Source of the DNA: Litsea cubeba
Lineage: Eukaryota; Streptophyta; Magnoliopsida; Laurales; Lauraceae
Direction of reading: 5' to 3'
Length of the DNA stretch: 64,000 bases
NCBI GenBank assembly: GCA_012931725.1
Contig: CM022948.1
Coordinates: 18,406,355-18,470,354, forward strand
The position numbers were made by a program, and so were the translations under genes. The notes beneath the pieces are model-generated. The model searched no databases, had not been told where the DNA came from, and saw only the letters and a program-made list of their open reading frames with translations. Position 1 is the first letter of the stretch. Each line of letters starts with the position of its first letter. Below are positions 45,541-55,862 of this stretch, piece by piece.

Positions 45541-45569
45541 AGATTTTGAGGTAGGGATACCTTACCAAT

Positions 45570-45862
45570 CGGGGTGTAAAAGAAAACGTCTAATTTAACC
45601 GCAGTAAATAACCGCGTGTTTATATTCCAGTTATGGTTATTAAAATTAAAAAAATAATTTTCAGTATTGACTTATAGTTATTAATCGAATCAAACCGAGA
45701 AGTAAGGTTCGGTTTAAACGACACACAGTTAATCGTATCGTTATACTAATAATAAAAAAATAAGGGGCCTAAATGAAATATGTATATAATTCTTAACTTA
45801 AGTATACTCTTAACAAAATGATTTTTAACGGTTTTTTTCGGATACGGTTCGGTTACGGTTTT
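45570..45862. mobile_element. MITE-like sequence with CGGTTCGGTTA motifs
   Basis: AACCGCAG...CGGTTCGG...CGTATCG phrases, with a GGGGTGTAAAAG-like start near 45572, resemble plant hAT-type MITEs. Its continuation after the nested element is visible only in copy 2, at 54473-54590, which ends CGAACCGTTACACTCCTAC. Confidence 0.4.
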
Positions 45863-46318
45863 TAGGGGTCGTTTGTCTACACCCATTTACATATGTAAAT
45901 GGTGAATATACGTAATATTTATGCATCAGTCATGTTTGTCTACTAGTATTTACGCATATTGTGTAAATGATATGAAAATGAGCCAATTTTCACACCAAAA
46001 TTTGAACACAGAATACCAAGTCAGGAAGACAGTTCGATTTTGGGGCAATTTCCGTCAAAGAAGTTCTAGGTTCGAAACCCCCTCCAACGCATTTAGAAAA
46101 AATAATAATAAAAAAGGCATTTCCATCAAAAAGGTTCTGGGTTCGAAACCTCCTCCAAAGCATTTACAAAATAATAATAAAAGATGCGTCAAGAACGATG
46201 AAACCTATGAATGAAAACCCTCCCTGCATCTCATCCCCCTTTTATGAAGGTAACCTCTCTATTTCTCTCTCTTGCCTTACTATAACAAAAAAAAAATTAT
46301 AAAATCTATTTCTATAAT
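45863..46318. mobile_element. Truncated hAT-like element in copy 1
   Basis: Begins TAGGGGTCGTTTGTCTACAC, the same end as the complete copy at 53429. It is cut off at the duplication breakpoint, so its right terminus is missing here. Confidence 0.7.
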
Positions 46319-47547
46319 GGGTTTTATTCTGGTGAGAACAGTTCTCACCAAAATAGTGAGAACCCGGATCGTGACCGTCCATCGTTTTAAAACCATCCAA
46401 CGGTGGAATGGGTGGGCTATAAGAGAGCCTAAAAAATCAGACGCCTGCCCAAATCACTATTTTCCCCCCAAATCCCTCTTTCCTCTCCCGTTTCCTCCTT
46501 CCTCTCTCCCTCATCGAAACGATTCAGTGCAGATCTCCCCTCGACTCCGTCACCTCTCTCCCAGCGAAGAGCATATCTCTCCCTGCGACGCGCTTTTCAT
46601 CTCCCGACGTCGTGCATCTTTCTCCCGACCAGGCCCACCCAGATTTCCCTTTTCCCCCAAATCCCCTCCTTCCTCTCTCCCATTTTCCTCCATCTCTCTC
46701 CTTCACCGAACCGGACAACGGCAGCGGCAGTGAGATAGGGTGAGGAAAAGTCCAGGCGCCCCAGATCTACTCGGTGAGCGGATTCCAACCTTTCTGACTG
46801 CCTTCCAAAATACGATCTGGTTTGCCTAACCCTCCCCTTTAAAACTTTTTTTATTTTTTATACTTCTCTCTGTTTTCTTCCCCTTCATTATTCTATTTAG
46901 TCGTGTGCGTGCAATGTGATTTTTTGCAGTTCATCCTTTTATCTTTTCAAGCATCTCCCTTCTTAAGTTGCAAGCTATCTTAACGTCCCGGACAGTACTT
47001 CAATTTAGTAAAGATTATCGATGTTTTTGTTCTATGGTGTTGCAACCGGAGGCCACACAGAATTAAAGCCTGTGAGTGTGACACATTAGCTGAATTACTC
47101 CTAGACTATACAAGTACTAGGCCAGATAGTGTTCAAATAAATATGGAGACAGGCTGCCCTCAAATCTTAGGGTAAACGTATGGATTCAACTTCAGGTTTA
47201 ATGACAACCCAAATCAACCCTAAATTGGGTCAGTTGCAAAACTTGCAATTGTTACCTTGAACTACTGCCCTTACCCAGCCTTTGCTATTGTTGATGTGCA
47301 ACTGCTGCCCTTACCCAGTTTTCAGTTCTCTTTCTTTTCCTTGATATGTGATAGTAGGTCTCTTCTTATCACTGTTAATTGATTTTCATTATTTTCCAAG
47401 TTCTTCTTATCATGCTAAGAATTTCTTGATAACATAGTTTCAGTGTGGTGGGCCTTGGAGGGTAGTGTTACAAGCATTTGAAATTTGCTTGTGGCTGAAT
47501 TGAACACATTTGGAACAATCATCTGGATGCTAACTTTTCATGACAGG
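46319..47547. other. Left part of the 5.1-kb block between the duplicates; possible leader of the GRF gene
   Basis: A 19-bp hairpin GGTGAGAAC-A-GTTCTCACC lies at 46331-46349, close to the breakpoint, and may be a transposon terminus. Positions 46450-46720 are pyrimidine-rich like a leader. The region 46780-47540 looks like intron or promoter of the gene starting at 47548. Confidence 0.45.
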
Positions 47548-48006
47548 ATGTCATCATCTAATTCTTATTCTACCGGATATGCACCAAAATGCTCATGTGG
47601 AGAGATGATTTGTCTGACCTCTCGTACAAGTTCTAATCCAAATATAAAGTTTTGGAGATGTCCTAATTGGAAAGTATGTACTTTATATTTTTTTTGTTTA
47701 GCAACAATGTTTTAATTTACAGATTAGAAATAATCTTAACTTAACTATATATTATTATTTTTGTAGGATGGAAAAGGTTATGGTAGATTCATATGGAAAG
47801 ATGAAGTGGACAATGGAAAGAATTTAGCCGACCTTATCGAAGATTTGAAGAATACAATGGAGAAGCATAATGAAATCTTATGGGCAGTAGTTAAAGAGAT
47901 GAAATATGCATCTGAAGTTGGGAAAAAATCAAATAAATTTCATTGTATATTGATATTTTTCTGTTGTCTTATAAGTTTAATATGCATTATGAAAACATTC
48001 TGTTAA
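47548..48006 (+). CDS. GRF-type zinc-finger protein with C-terminal membrane segment, 121 aa
   Basis: Exon 1 (47548-47673) and exon 2 (47767-48006) join across GTATGT...TTTGTAG in frame. The N-terminus reads CSCGEMICLTSRTSSNPNIK, FWRCPNWK and DGKGYGRFIWKDE. This is the GRF zinc-finger pattern (CxCG...NPxRxFxxCP...GFFxWxDE) found in many small plant proteins and nucleic-acid enzymes. The usual Cys before GFF is a Tyr here (KGYGRF), so metal binding may be weakened. A helical, charged middle (LADLIEDLKNTMEKHNEIL) precedes a hydrophobic C-terminus, CILIFFCCLISLICIMKTF, one predicted span. The start was chosen as the ATG nearest the finger; an upstream in-frame extension is possible. The frame is open, so the gene may be active. 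Role unknown. Confidence 0.65.
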
Positions 48007-49516
48007 AATGTATGTTTTTGAGAAATCAATCTCTAGATGTCTGACCATGACTAGATTTTGTATATTTTATTAAACCCAATGAATGGATATTGTATATGTT
48101 GATGAACCCAATGTTTTTGAGAAATCAATCTCTAGATGTCTAACCATGACTCTTTCTATTGTATTGTGGTGCTTTTTATGGTGGTTTATTTATGATGACC
48201 ATTTATAAAAATAAAATAAACCAAATAAAGACACCATTCTATACTACAAATGAGAACTACAGAGCAAAAGGGAGCTTGTAATCTATTGCAGACTATATAA
48301 AACTCTTATCTGTAATCCACATTTCATTGTCATCTGTTGCAGACTATATAAAAGAAAAAAAATTTACCATCAAGCCACCAGCCTGGTATGGGTTCTGCAA
48401 TTCCAAGGATAGGAGCCTGTAAAAGGTCTAACACATGTGGAAATTGATTTGTTCTCATCAAGGTAGTAGATTATTATGTATGAGTTTAAGACAATATCAT
48501 CAGGTAATAATTTACTAATGGTTTTTTTATAACAAGGATGGGTTAATAAATTACATGACCTGTAAACACCATAAGCAGAACTCTATCCATTTTTATTGGT
48601 TTGGAGAGTTTATTTAGTTTGATACCATACAGATGTCATAAATTCTATGTACATTTTTCAAGAAGCTGTTCCAGGAAAGCTAAATGAACAAGGGGGAGAA
48701 ATTTGGTAGAACAAGTTGTTCCCGCTTTGCCATTTGATGATTTCATTCTGTAAAACAAACAAACTCTCCCACCTTTTGGTCCAAGTTTACAATTTCATTC
48801 AGGCTCGTTGTCTAACTAATTTCAAGCAAGTAGATTTTAAAACATTAAGAATTATGAAATGAGCTGACACAATTCACACATGTTTGTAAACAAAATGACT
48901 CCCAAGCATTCTTCCAAAACATGTCTCACTTGAGCTAAGTTGATGAACCAAATTGGCTCCCCTGTTCCAAATCAATCCCAGCAGCAGCTGTAGAACAGAT
49001 ATTGGTTTCTCCATCATTCCATTCTCAACTACATAAGGCATTCTCAACAACTACAGGCACCCACATACTCACATCATATGGCATTCACCACATACGCACA
49101 AATAAACAAAATTTGAAACATCATATGCCGTTCTCAACAGCTACAGGCACCCACATACACAAAAATTTGAGATTCTCAACTTTCATCACATCACATCATA
49201 TGCCAACCAAATCAATCCTGCATTTCACATAAACTGAAAATGAAATTATCAATCTTTCCAAATACACAAAATAAAATTAACAATCTTGGCCATTTACAAA
49301 CAATTGAAAGCCCTATCCAAAAAATGGAAAGCCCTATCCAATAAAATCAACAATTGAAACCCTATCCAAAAAATGTCATTTATGTGTCAATGTCTTCCAA
49401 TGGCCATATCCATCACCAATGTCTGTGTCACTTGAAGCTTACAAGATCAAAGTATGTGCAAATCAGTAGAAAAAATGATGCATAAAGAATTCAGATTTTG
49501 AGTGACCGAGCTATAC
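48007..49516. other. No gene recognised
   Basis: Intergenic sequence between the GRF gene and the FAR1-like pseudogene. A phrase GAAATCAATCTCTAGATGTC is repeated at about 48022 and 48121. Otherwise nothing stands out. Confidence 0.4.
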
Positions 49517-50389
49517 CTAAATTTGTGTCAATGTCTCATCATCAGAATAAGACCTCTCCGATGCCTCACCTTCCATGAATGCCTCAAAGTTATTTTCTAA
49601 AGCACTCTCATCATTTGAACAGACATGGACTACAGAACTGAAATAATTAGATGCAATCATTAGTAGACATAAATATTAGCATTATAACAACAAATAGTAA
49701 TGAAACCACATGTCTAACAACATATAAATGGAATAATACCTCTTGACAAGCGCAGGACAATTGCGCCTGTCATGTGTAACACCACGCTTGCCACATCCAC
49801 GGCAAAGTCTATCTTTTTTCATCGCCTTTTCTTTAGAGGACTTGAATCTCTTTGGGCGACCCTTTGTAATAGCGTTCTTTGGTGCAAGATATCTTTCTTG
49901 ATAACAAACACCCTTATCTTTTCTCTTATCGTTATCTTTTGTCCTCACTTCTTTTTCATTGATCTCACGAATACTCTTTTTAAGCTCGTGTAAAACCCTT
50001 TTTGCATGGTGGTATGCTTCTTTAGACAATGACGCTTCATCAACAACAATCACCGCATCATATGATAAATCTCAATGTCGTGCAAGCAACAAACCTTCAA
50101 AAGATAACATATTTATGTCAGAATCATCATCTACCCTTGCATGCCTTGTCCATCTTCTCAGAATAAATTGTTCAGGCAATGTATAAACTTTCTCTTGTTT
50201 CAAAACACAAATGATATGTCGACATGGAATCCCTTGAAACTCAAATAAATAACAAGAACAATTTGCATCTTTATCTTCCTTTTTGAAAACGACAGTTCGT
50301 TGGATTTCTTTGTCATTTCTGAATGATGAGACAACATAAATCCGTTGGTCCACTTCATGTTTTACTAGCTCAGCAATCCCAGATGTTAT
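49517..50389 (-). pseudogene. FAR1/FHY3-related protein, C-terminal exons, 5' truncated with a stop
   Basis: Exon A (49740-50389) reads VVFKKEDKDANCSCYLFEFQ, then GIPCRHIICVLKQEKVYTLP and FILRRWTRHAR. CxC...CRH is the SWIM zinc finger of FAR1-type, Mutator-transposase-derived transcription factors. A zinc knuckle follows, CRGCGKRGVTHDRRNCPAL. Exon B (49517-49637) joins in frame after an ATTTCAG acceptor and ends in an acidic tail, DDETLTQI. A TGA interrupts exon A after LLARH, at about 50070. The N-terminal DNA-binding and transposase domains are cut away by an LTR starting at 50390. It could be a decayed FAR1-like gene or the end of a Mutator transposase gene. Confidence 0.8.
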
Positions 50390-51375
50390 TGTTGGAAATA
50401 GGGTGGGCCTTTAGGATAGGTTTCAAAAACTTTTGACCCACTTGACGCAGGGATCAACTATCCAGAAGGCTATAAAACCCAATCCAAGATCCATGTCCTC
50501 AATCTCAGCCATCATGATCAGTAAAACAATCTATCTAGAAGATAGAAACAGCAACTAATAAGCATCCATAATAATCTACAACATGCAAGGAAGTGGATTA
50601 TACCTTTGGAGCTCGGTTGTGCTCTAATGGAGAAGTTGCGTCTTTCTTTGGTGATGAAACGCTTTCACTAATCAAATAGGGATCTCCAAGACCTCTTGAT
50701 CTTCCACGCTATGACCCGTATCAGATTCTCCTTTTTCTCAAGAAGATGGTGGGATCTCAAGAGAAAACTACTAAGAACTCTAGGGAGGAACTAGAAAGAG
50801 AACTAGAAGAGGGAAGAGAGAAAAATCACGTGCAACTCTTACACTAGGGCCATTAGGCGTGAATCCCTAGAGTGGGATTATTCATGGACGTCCAGGCTCC
50901 TTTTTCTCCTCTATATTTATAACTTTTAGTAACCTCTTCTTTACTAATTACAATAGAAGTCTTACTTCCATTAATTAGTAACTTACCATATCATAATTAG
51001 AAGTCTCACTTCAAATATGATTAGTAACTTTCTAATTCCTTTCTAATTAAAATAGAAGTCTCACTTCTACTAAAATTAGTAAGTCTACTATTACCACTAT
51101 TAGAAGTCTCACTTCAAATAGAAATAGTAACTTTCCTTTTTAGAGTTCAACTAGAATTAGATACTTTCTAATAAATGGGCTAGCGTGGGGACCACTAGGG
51201 ATTCCTTAGAAAGCTGGCTCCAACTGGGACACGCGACCCTACATCTCATGTGTAATCCGGGCCCACAGTTAATTGCAAATAACTCCACTATATAAATGCA
51301 ATTGAACTCCAGTCTTAGGAATATTACATAGAAGACCCTAAACTTCCACATTACCACAAGTAGACCCCTCTATCA
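50390..51375 (-). mobile_element. Copia-type solo LTR
   Basis: The plus strand starts TGTTGGAAATAGGG and ends CCCCTCTATCA, so on the minus strand the LTR runs TGATAG...CCAACA. A minus-strand TATA (GTTATAAATATAGAGG) lies at about 50915-50930. The 5 bp before it is GTTAT and after it ATATC, so no matching target duplication is seen. It truncates the FAR1-like pseudogene. Inside, 50930-51145 has about four units of 45-60 bp with AGAAGTCTCACTTC and AGTAACTT. Confidence 0.6.
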
Positions 51376-51413
51376 ATATCCATGGATCAATTGGACCTGT
51401 CTTCCAAACTAGA

Positions 51414-53905
51414 TCAAGTGAATGAGGAATAACAACTCATGGCACAGCGGAAGGTGCACATTGTTGCAACCTTGAGGTTCAAGGGGTTCAAGTCATATTA
51501 TCAATCAACAGGAAAAAAAAAAAAAGAAATGTTTGGAAGCCAAGGTTGGCATCCAGAGCCTTTTCCAAATCATGTCTCCATAGTGTTGGAGTTATATAGG
51601 GATAGCCGGTTAGAGGGTTTTTTTTTTTTGGGGGGGGGGGGGGTTTTCAATTTTTATGGATCTGTGGTAAGCACACAAAGATTCATGAGATCAACAGAGA
51701 ACAGGAGAGTGGGTCAATTCTAGAGGAAATATGTTCCCACTCAATGGCTCTCCATCAAATGTACAAGCACTAGTTCTTGGAGGAAGAGACTTAATGCCCG
51801 CAGCAATCTAGAAATTGGTGGCTGAAAAAGGGAGAGTGCAACCCTAGATTCTATGATGCAAATATTAGGGGTAGGATTTGGATTGTAAGTGCCACAGAAC
51901 AACAATTTTAGGTTTCCGCATAAACAATCTCAGGACAAAGACACTCTCCAGCGATAAAATCCCACAAGGGAAAAATTATATTAAACTGAACTCTGCGACA
52001 AAGAAACTTAGGTACTAAGACTCTTACTCCTGATCAAACCAGGAAACTAGATAAGGATCTTACAGAAATTAGAAAGCCATGTCTAATTACAACTCTTTAA
52101 TGAAATTAAAAAGTAATAAAATTAGAAATAATAAAATTCTAAATAATCTTTGGGTGGTCTCACACATAGGCCACAGGCCTTCTTGCAATGATCTATTGGT
52201 GCTGTTGCATCATTCTTCCATGGCATTTCTTTGGCCCATCAGAGATGTGACGGAATTGCATCCTTGGTCAAAGGTGATTCTACATTAGAAGAGAAAGGAA
52301 AGCTAACTAATGAGATTGTGAGATGCAGTAGCTGCAAAGAGGTTTACATGCCCTGATTTGGCGAATATCATATAGCATTGTTTGAGCAAATACCTACATC
52401 TTCAACTCACTCCCTCTATGTTTTATTGCATCATCAGACAAGATCAGTGAGAGGATTTATCCCATGTATGGTCGATAGAAGCCTCTCCTACAGTTAAAGC
52501 TTTTAGCTGGTCCCATAGCAAGATTGTATTTTGACTCCGTGGATCATTTATGCAAGAGGCAAAGGATTGTAGTCAGCAAGTGCCCCCTTGGCCTGAGAGA
52601 TGAAGAAACACTAACCACTTGCACCTCAACTACTCCAAAACTAAGCACTTGGGTGCTTCTAAAATTGAATTTTTCCAAATTGCAATATATTTCAATGGTT
52701 CATCCAAACAGGTCCCAGGAAGAGAATTCTCATTTAAGAGGCTGTCATATGAAGATTTGAGAAGAGTAGACAGAGAGAGAGAGAGTATGGAATGGGGTGG
52801 TACCGCGACTCATGAAATACCAAGGGACCCTGAAGATGGCACCGATGATGGCCATGCCAACGAAGACGTGCTTCTTGTCGCCGCTGTAGAGATAGTATTC
52901 CATCCGAGATCTGAATCCTCCGCCGCCTTCAGTTGCCATTTCCTTCCTCCTCCCGGTCTATCTTTGCCTGCTGCTCGATTTTGGTCCTTAAGTAGGGCTG
53001 TCCAAAAAGACCCAAAGGCCACTGCCTGCCTGAAATTCTTTTTGGAGCCCGCTTCGTTTGATTCCTCAACATTCAGATGGTCCAATGGGCTCCAATGGCT
53101 CAGACCCAGATTTTGAGGTAGGGGTACCTTACCAATCGGGGTGGAAAAGAAAACTTCTAATTTAACTGCAGTTAATAACCGCCTGTTTAAGGTTTAGTTA
53201 TTGTTATTAAAATTAGAGAAATAATTTTTAGTATTAACTTACAGTTATTAATCGAATCGAACCGTGAAGTATGGTTCGGTTAAACGACACACCGTTAACC
53301 GTATCGTTATACTAATAAAAATAAAAAATAAGGGGCCTAAATGAAATATGTATATAATTCTTAACTTAAGTATACTATTTACAAACGATTTTTAACGGTT
53401 TTTTCGGATACGGTTCGGTTACGGTTTTCAGGGGTCATTGTCTACACCCATTTACGAATGTAAATAGTGAATATGCATAATATTTACGCATCAGTAATGT
53501 TTTGTCTACAAGTATTTACGCATATTGTGTAAATGATATGAAAAAGAGCCCATTTTCACACCAAAATTTGAACACACGTTCAAGTGGTAAAAGAGAATAC
53601 CAAGTCAGGCGGATAGTTCGATTTTGGGGCAATTTCCGTCAAAGAGATTCTGGGTTCGAAACCCCCTCCAACGCATTTAGAAAATAAAAAATAAAAGACG
53701 CATTTCCATCAAAAAGGTTCGGGTTCGAAACCCCCTCCAACGCATTTACAAATTAATAATAAAAGATGCGTCAAGACCGATGAAACCTATGAATGAAAAC
53801 CCTCCCTGCATCTCATCCCCCTTTTATTGAAGGTAACCTCTCTATTTCTCTCTCTTGCCTTACTATAACTAAAAAAAAAAACTTTATAAACTCTATTTCT
53901 ATAAT
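51414..53905. repeat. 2.5-kb duplicated segment, copy 2
   Basis: Nearly identical to 43760-46318, with small indels: shorter homopolymers and three fewer Gly codons in exon 1. Its left edge abuts unrelated LTR-flanking sequence. Its right edge runs on into a complete hAT-like element, so that side is the original context. Confidence 0.9.
52804..52939 (-). CDS. Second copy of exon 1 of the small membrane-protein gene
   Basis: Reads MATEGGGGFRSRMEYYLYSG, then DKKHVFVGMAIIGAIFRVPW and YFMSR, with the same GT donor (CGCG|GTACC) and the same upstream CCAAT pair. Differences from copy 1 are three fewer Gly and Gly-to-Arg in the hydrophobic segment (IFRVPW). No second copy of exon 2 was found between the copies or upstream. 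It could splice to exon 2 at 38523-38617 as an alternative first exon, or be inactive. The Arg in the membrane span would be a notable change if expressed. Confidence 0.55.
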
Positions 53906-54472
53906 TAATTAATATTGCATAAAAGTCGGTGAGATGCATGGGTTAAGTTTTATGTAAATTGAATAATGAATTAAGATAATATTGAACTAAATATTAATTA
54001 AGAAAAATATTAATAATAATCCTATTTTCATAACCATCAGACTATAAACTCATATTTCCTTAACCAACATGTTGGAATGCATATTTTCAAGGTGATCATT
54101 GATAGAAATGTATATTTTTAAAAATTATATTTCGTGTTGAAAAACATGTTCTTTTTAAATGATCTAAAATGCAAATGAAAAATTTTGATATAAATTAGGC
54201 CTTTTTTGTCTCATTTTCATAGCATGATAGTAGAATATAATTTAATGATTAATAAGTATCATTTACAAATCGTTTAATATATATACACATATCATTGAAA
54301 TAATATAGAAAAATGAATCACATGTGTAAATGATGCGAAAATAGTGTTATTAGACAAACATTGTAAAAAAAATGCATGTGTAAACGTTACATACTTAAAA
54401 TTTGAATATTCATCATTTACATGTGTAAATTGTATTTACATATCCCACGCATAAAAGACAAATGACCCCTTA
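53429..54472. mobile_element. Non-autonomous hAT-like element, 1044 bp, both ends present
   Basis: Left end CAGGGGTCATTGTCTAC, right end in reverse complement TAAGGGGTCATTTGTCT. Flanking 8-bp sequences ACGGTTTT (53421-53428) and ATGGTTTT (54473-54480) differ by one base, fitting a hAT target duplication. Subterminal CATTTACATGTGTAAATG phrases are palindromic. There is no transposase coding region. It sits inside another MITE-like sequence whose right part resumes at 54473. Confidence 0.65.
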
Positions 54473-54875
54473 ATGGTTTTTTGGGATATGGTTACGATTA
54501 CGATTTTTAAAACTGAAAATTGTAATTCACGGTTCAATTAACGATTCTCCGAAAATGAACGGTTAATCGAACCGTTACACTCCTACTTACCAGCTTGGAC
54601 AAAGGCCTTGGGCTCTAGGTCCGCTGGACTTGAGTTACAAATAAATGTTTCTAATTACTGATGAATGGGAATTGAGCAGGCATGTGCATTTAATGGGCGA
54701 GCTTCAAGCCTACTAAATTTCTTATTGAGTCAATCCAGATTGGATTTACATTCCAATCTAATCAAGGATTAAACTTGGACACTTTCAATATTTATCAGGC
54801 TTGGACTATCAATTAGAATTTGCCTCTTTGGCAGCCGTAATGTTGAGCTGGTGGCAACGACAGAGGCTGCTCTTA
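54473..54875. other. Right part of the outer MITE-like sequence, then unassigned DNA
   Basis: 54473-54590 resumes the CGGTTACG/ATCGAACCG motif style seen before the hAT-like element. 54591-54875 has no recognised feature. Confidence 0.4.
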
Positions 54876-55182
54876 CATGTTCTACAGATGCACAACCTAA
54901 TTTTGTTTATTTGAGCTACGGATTAGATGGCCATGAGTATACAATGATCATTGTCCCACTTGTTCTCTCGCTGAGGAAACTTCACTCGGGCACAGTTATT
55001 CTCAGTTCTCACCTTCACGTTGATCATTGATCAATAGTTTAGGGAGTATTTTCCCTTAAATCTTTAATATAATGGGGTCATTTGCCTATTAGTGGAAAGA
55101 AGATTTTAGTAAAATTACAAAATATTGCAACACTTTTAAGGTTGTGTGAAAGTACTAGGCCCTCATTGTAAAAAACTCTTAG
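54876..55182. repeat. Dispersed 307-bp repeat, copy 2
   Basis: Matches 30921-31228 in the same orientation with scattered substitutions and small indels. Flanking sequences of the two copies are unrelated, so it is an interspersed element rather than part of a larger duplication. Confidence 0.75.
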
Positions 55183-55862
55183 CTAGTTTCACACTTTACT
55201 AGCATAATAAAAGTCAAGTAAAGCCCCAATTTTTCAGACAAGATGTTACATTAAAAGTACTTTAATTCAAAACTTCCTCCATCTTTTTTGAAAAAAAATT
55301 AAAAAAGCAACCACCTCTATCTATTAAAATATAAAAAAATCACTTTTCCATATAAAAAGTAAAAAAATATTCATAATAGACAATCATAATCAATTTTATT
55401 TTACTTGACTTTATTGGTAGAGTTGCCAAACTGGCCTTAGAGGGAAAATTTGAAAAGTAACATAAGGGCATTTTTATTCTTCTTCTTCAAAAAAAAAAAA
55501 AAAACTTAATTGCAAAAAATATGGAAAGCTATAATTATACTCTTTCGAAATATTCAAATCTTCATGTGCCCTTTTTTAAATGAACTAAAAGTTTTCTACT
55601 ATTTTGGAAATTTCCTTTTTAAAATTTAATTGGGAAATTCTCAAAAAACGTATAAAGCCTTTGGCTCATTTTCAAAAAATTACATTAATTAAGATTTGAT
55701 TATTTCTAAAAGGTAGAAAAGTCTCCACAATTGATTCACTCAAGTCTTCTCCATAAGAAAATCCTTGGTAATGAAAAAAACACCCTAATGTTATTTTTCA
55801 AATTCACCTTTCGTAAGTTATTTTTGAGAAATGAACAAGTCCAACCCAAATGACCTAGTGGG
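55183..55862. other. No gene recognised
   Basis: AT-rich sequence up to the target duplication (GTGGG, 55858-55862) of the solo LTR. Confidence 0.5.

Larger units (their letters stand above)
43760..46318. repeat. 2.5-kb duplicated segment, copy 1
   Basis: Nearly identical to 51414-53905 in the same orientation. It contains the L1 end, exon 1 and promoter of the small membrane-protein gene, and the left part of a hAT-like element. Its left edge continues smoothly into more L1 endonuclease, so that side is the original context. Its right edge stops abruptly inside the hAT-like element. Confidence 0.9.
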
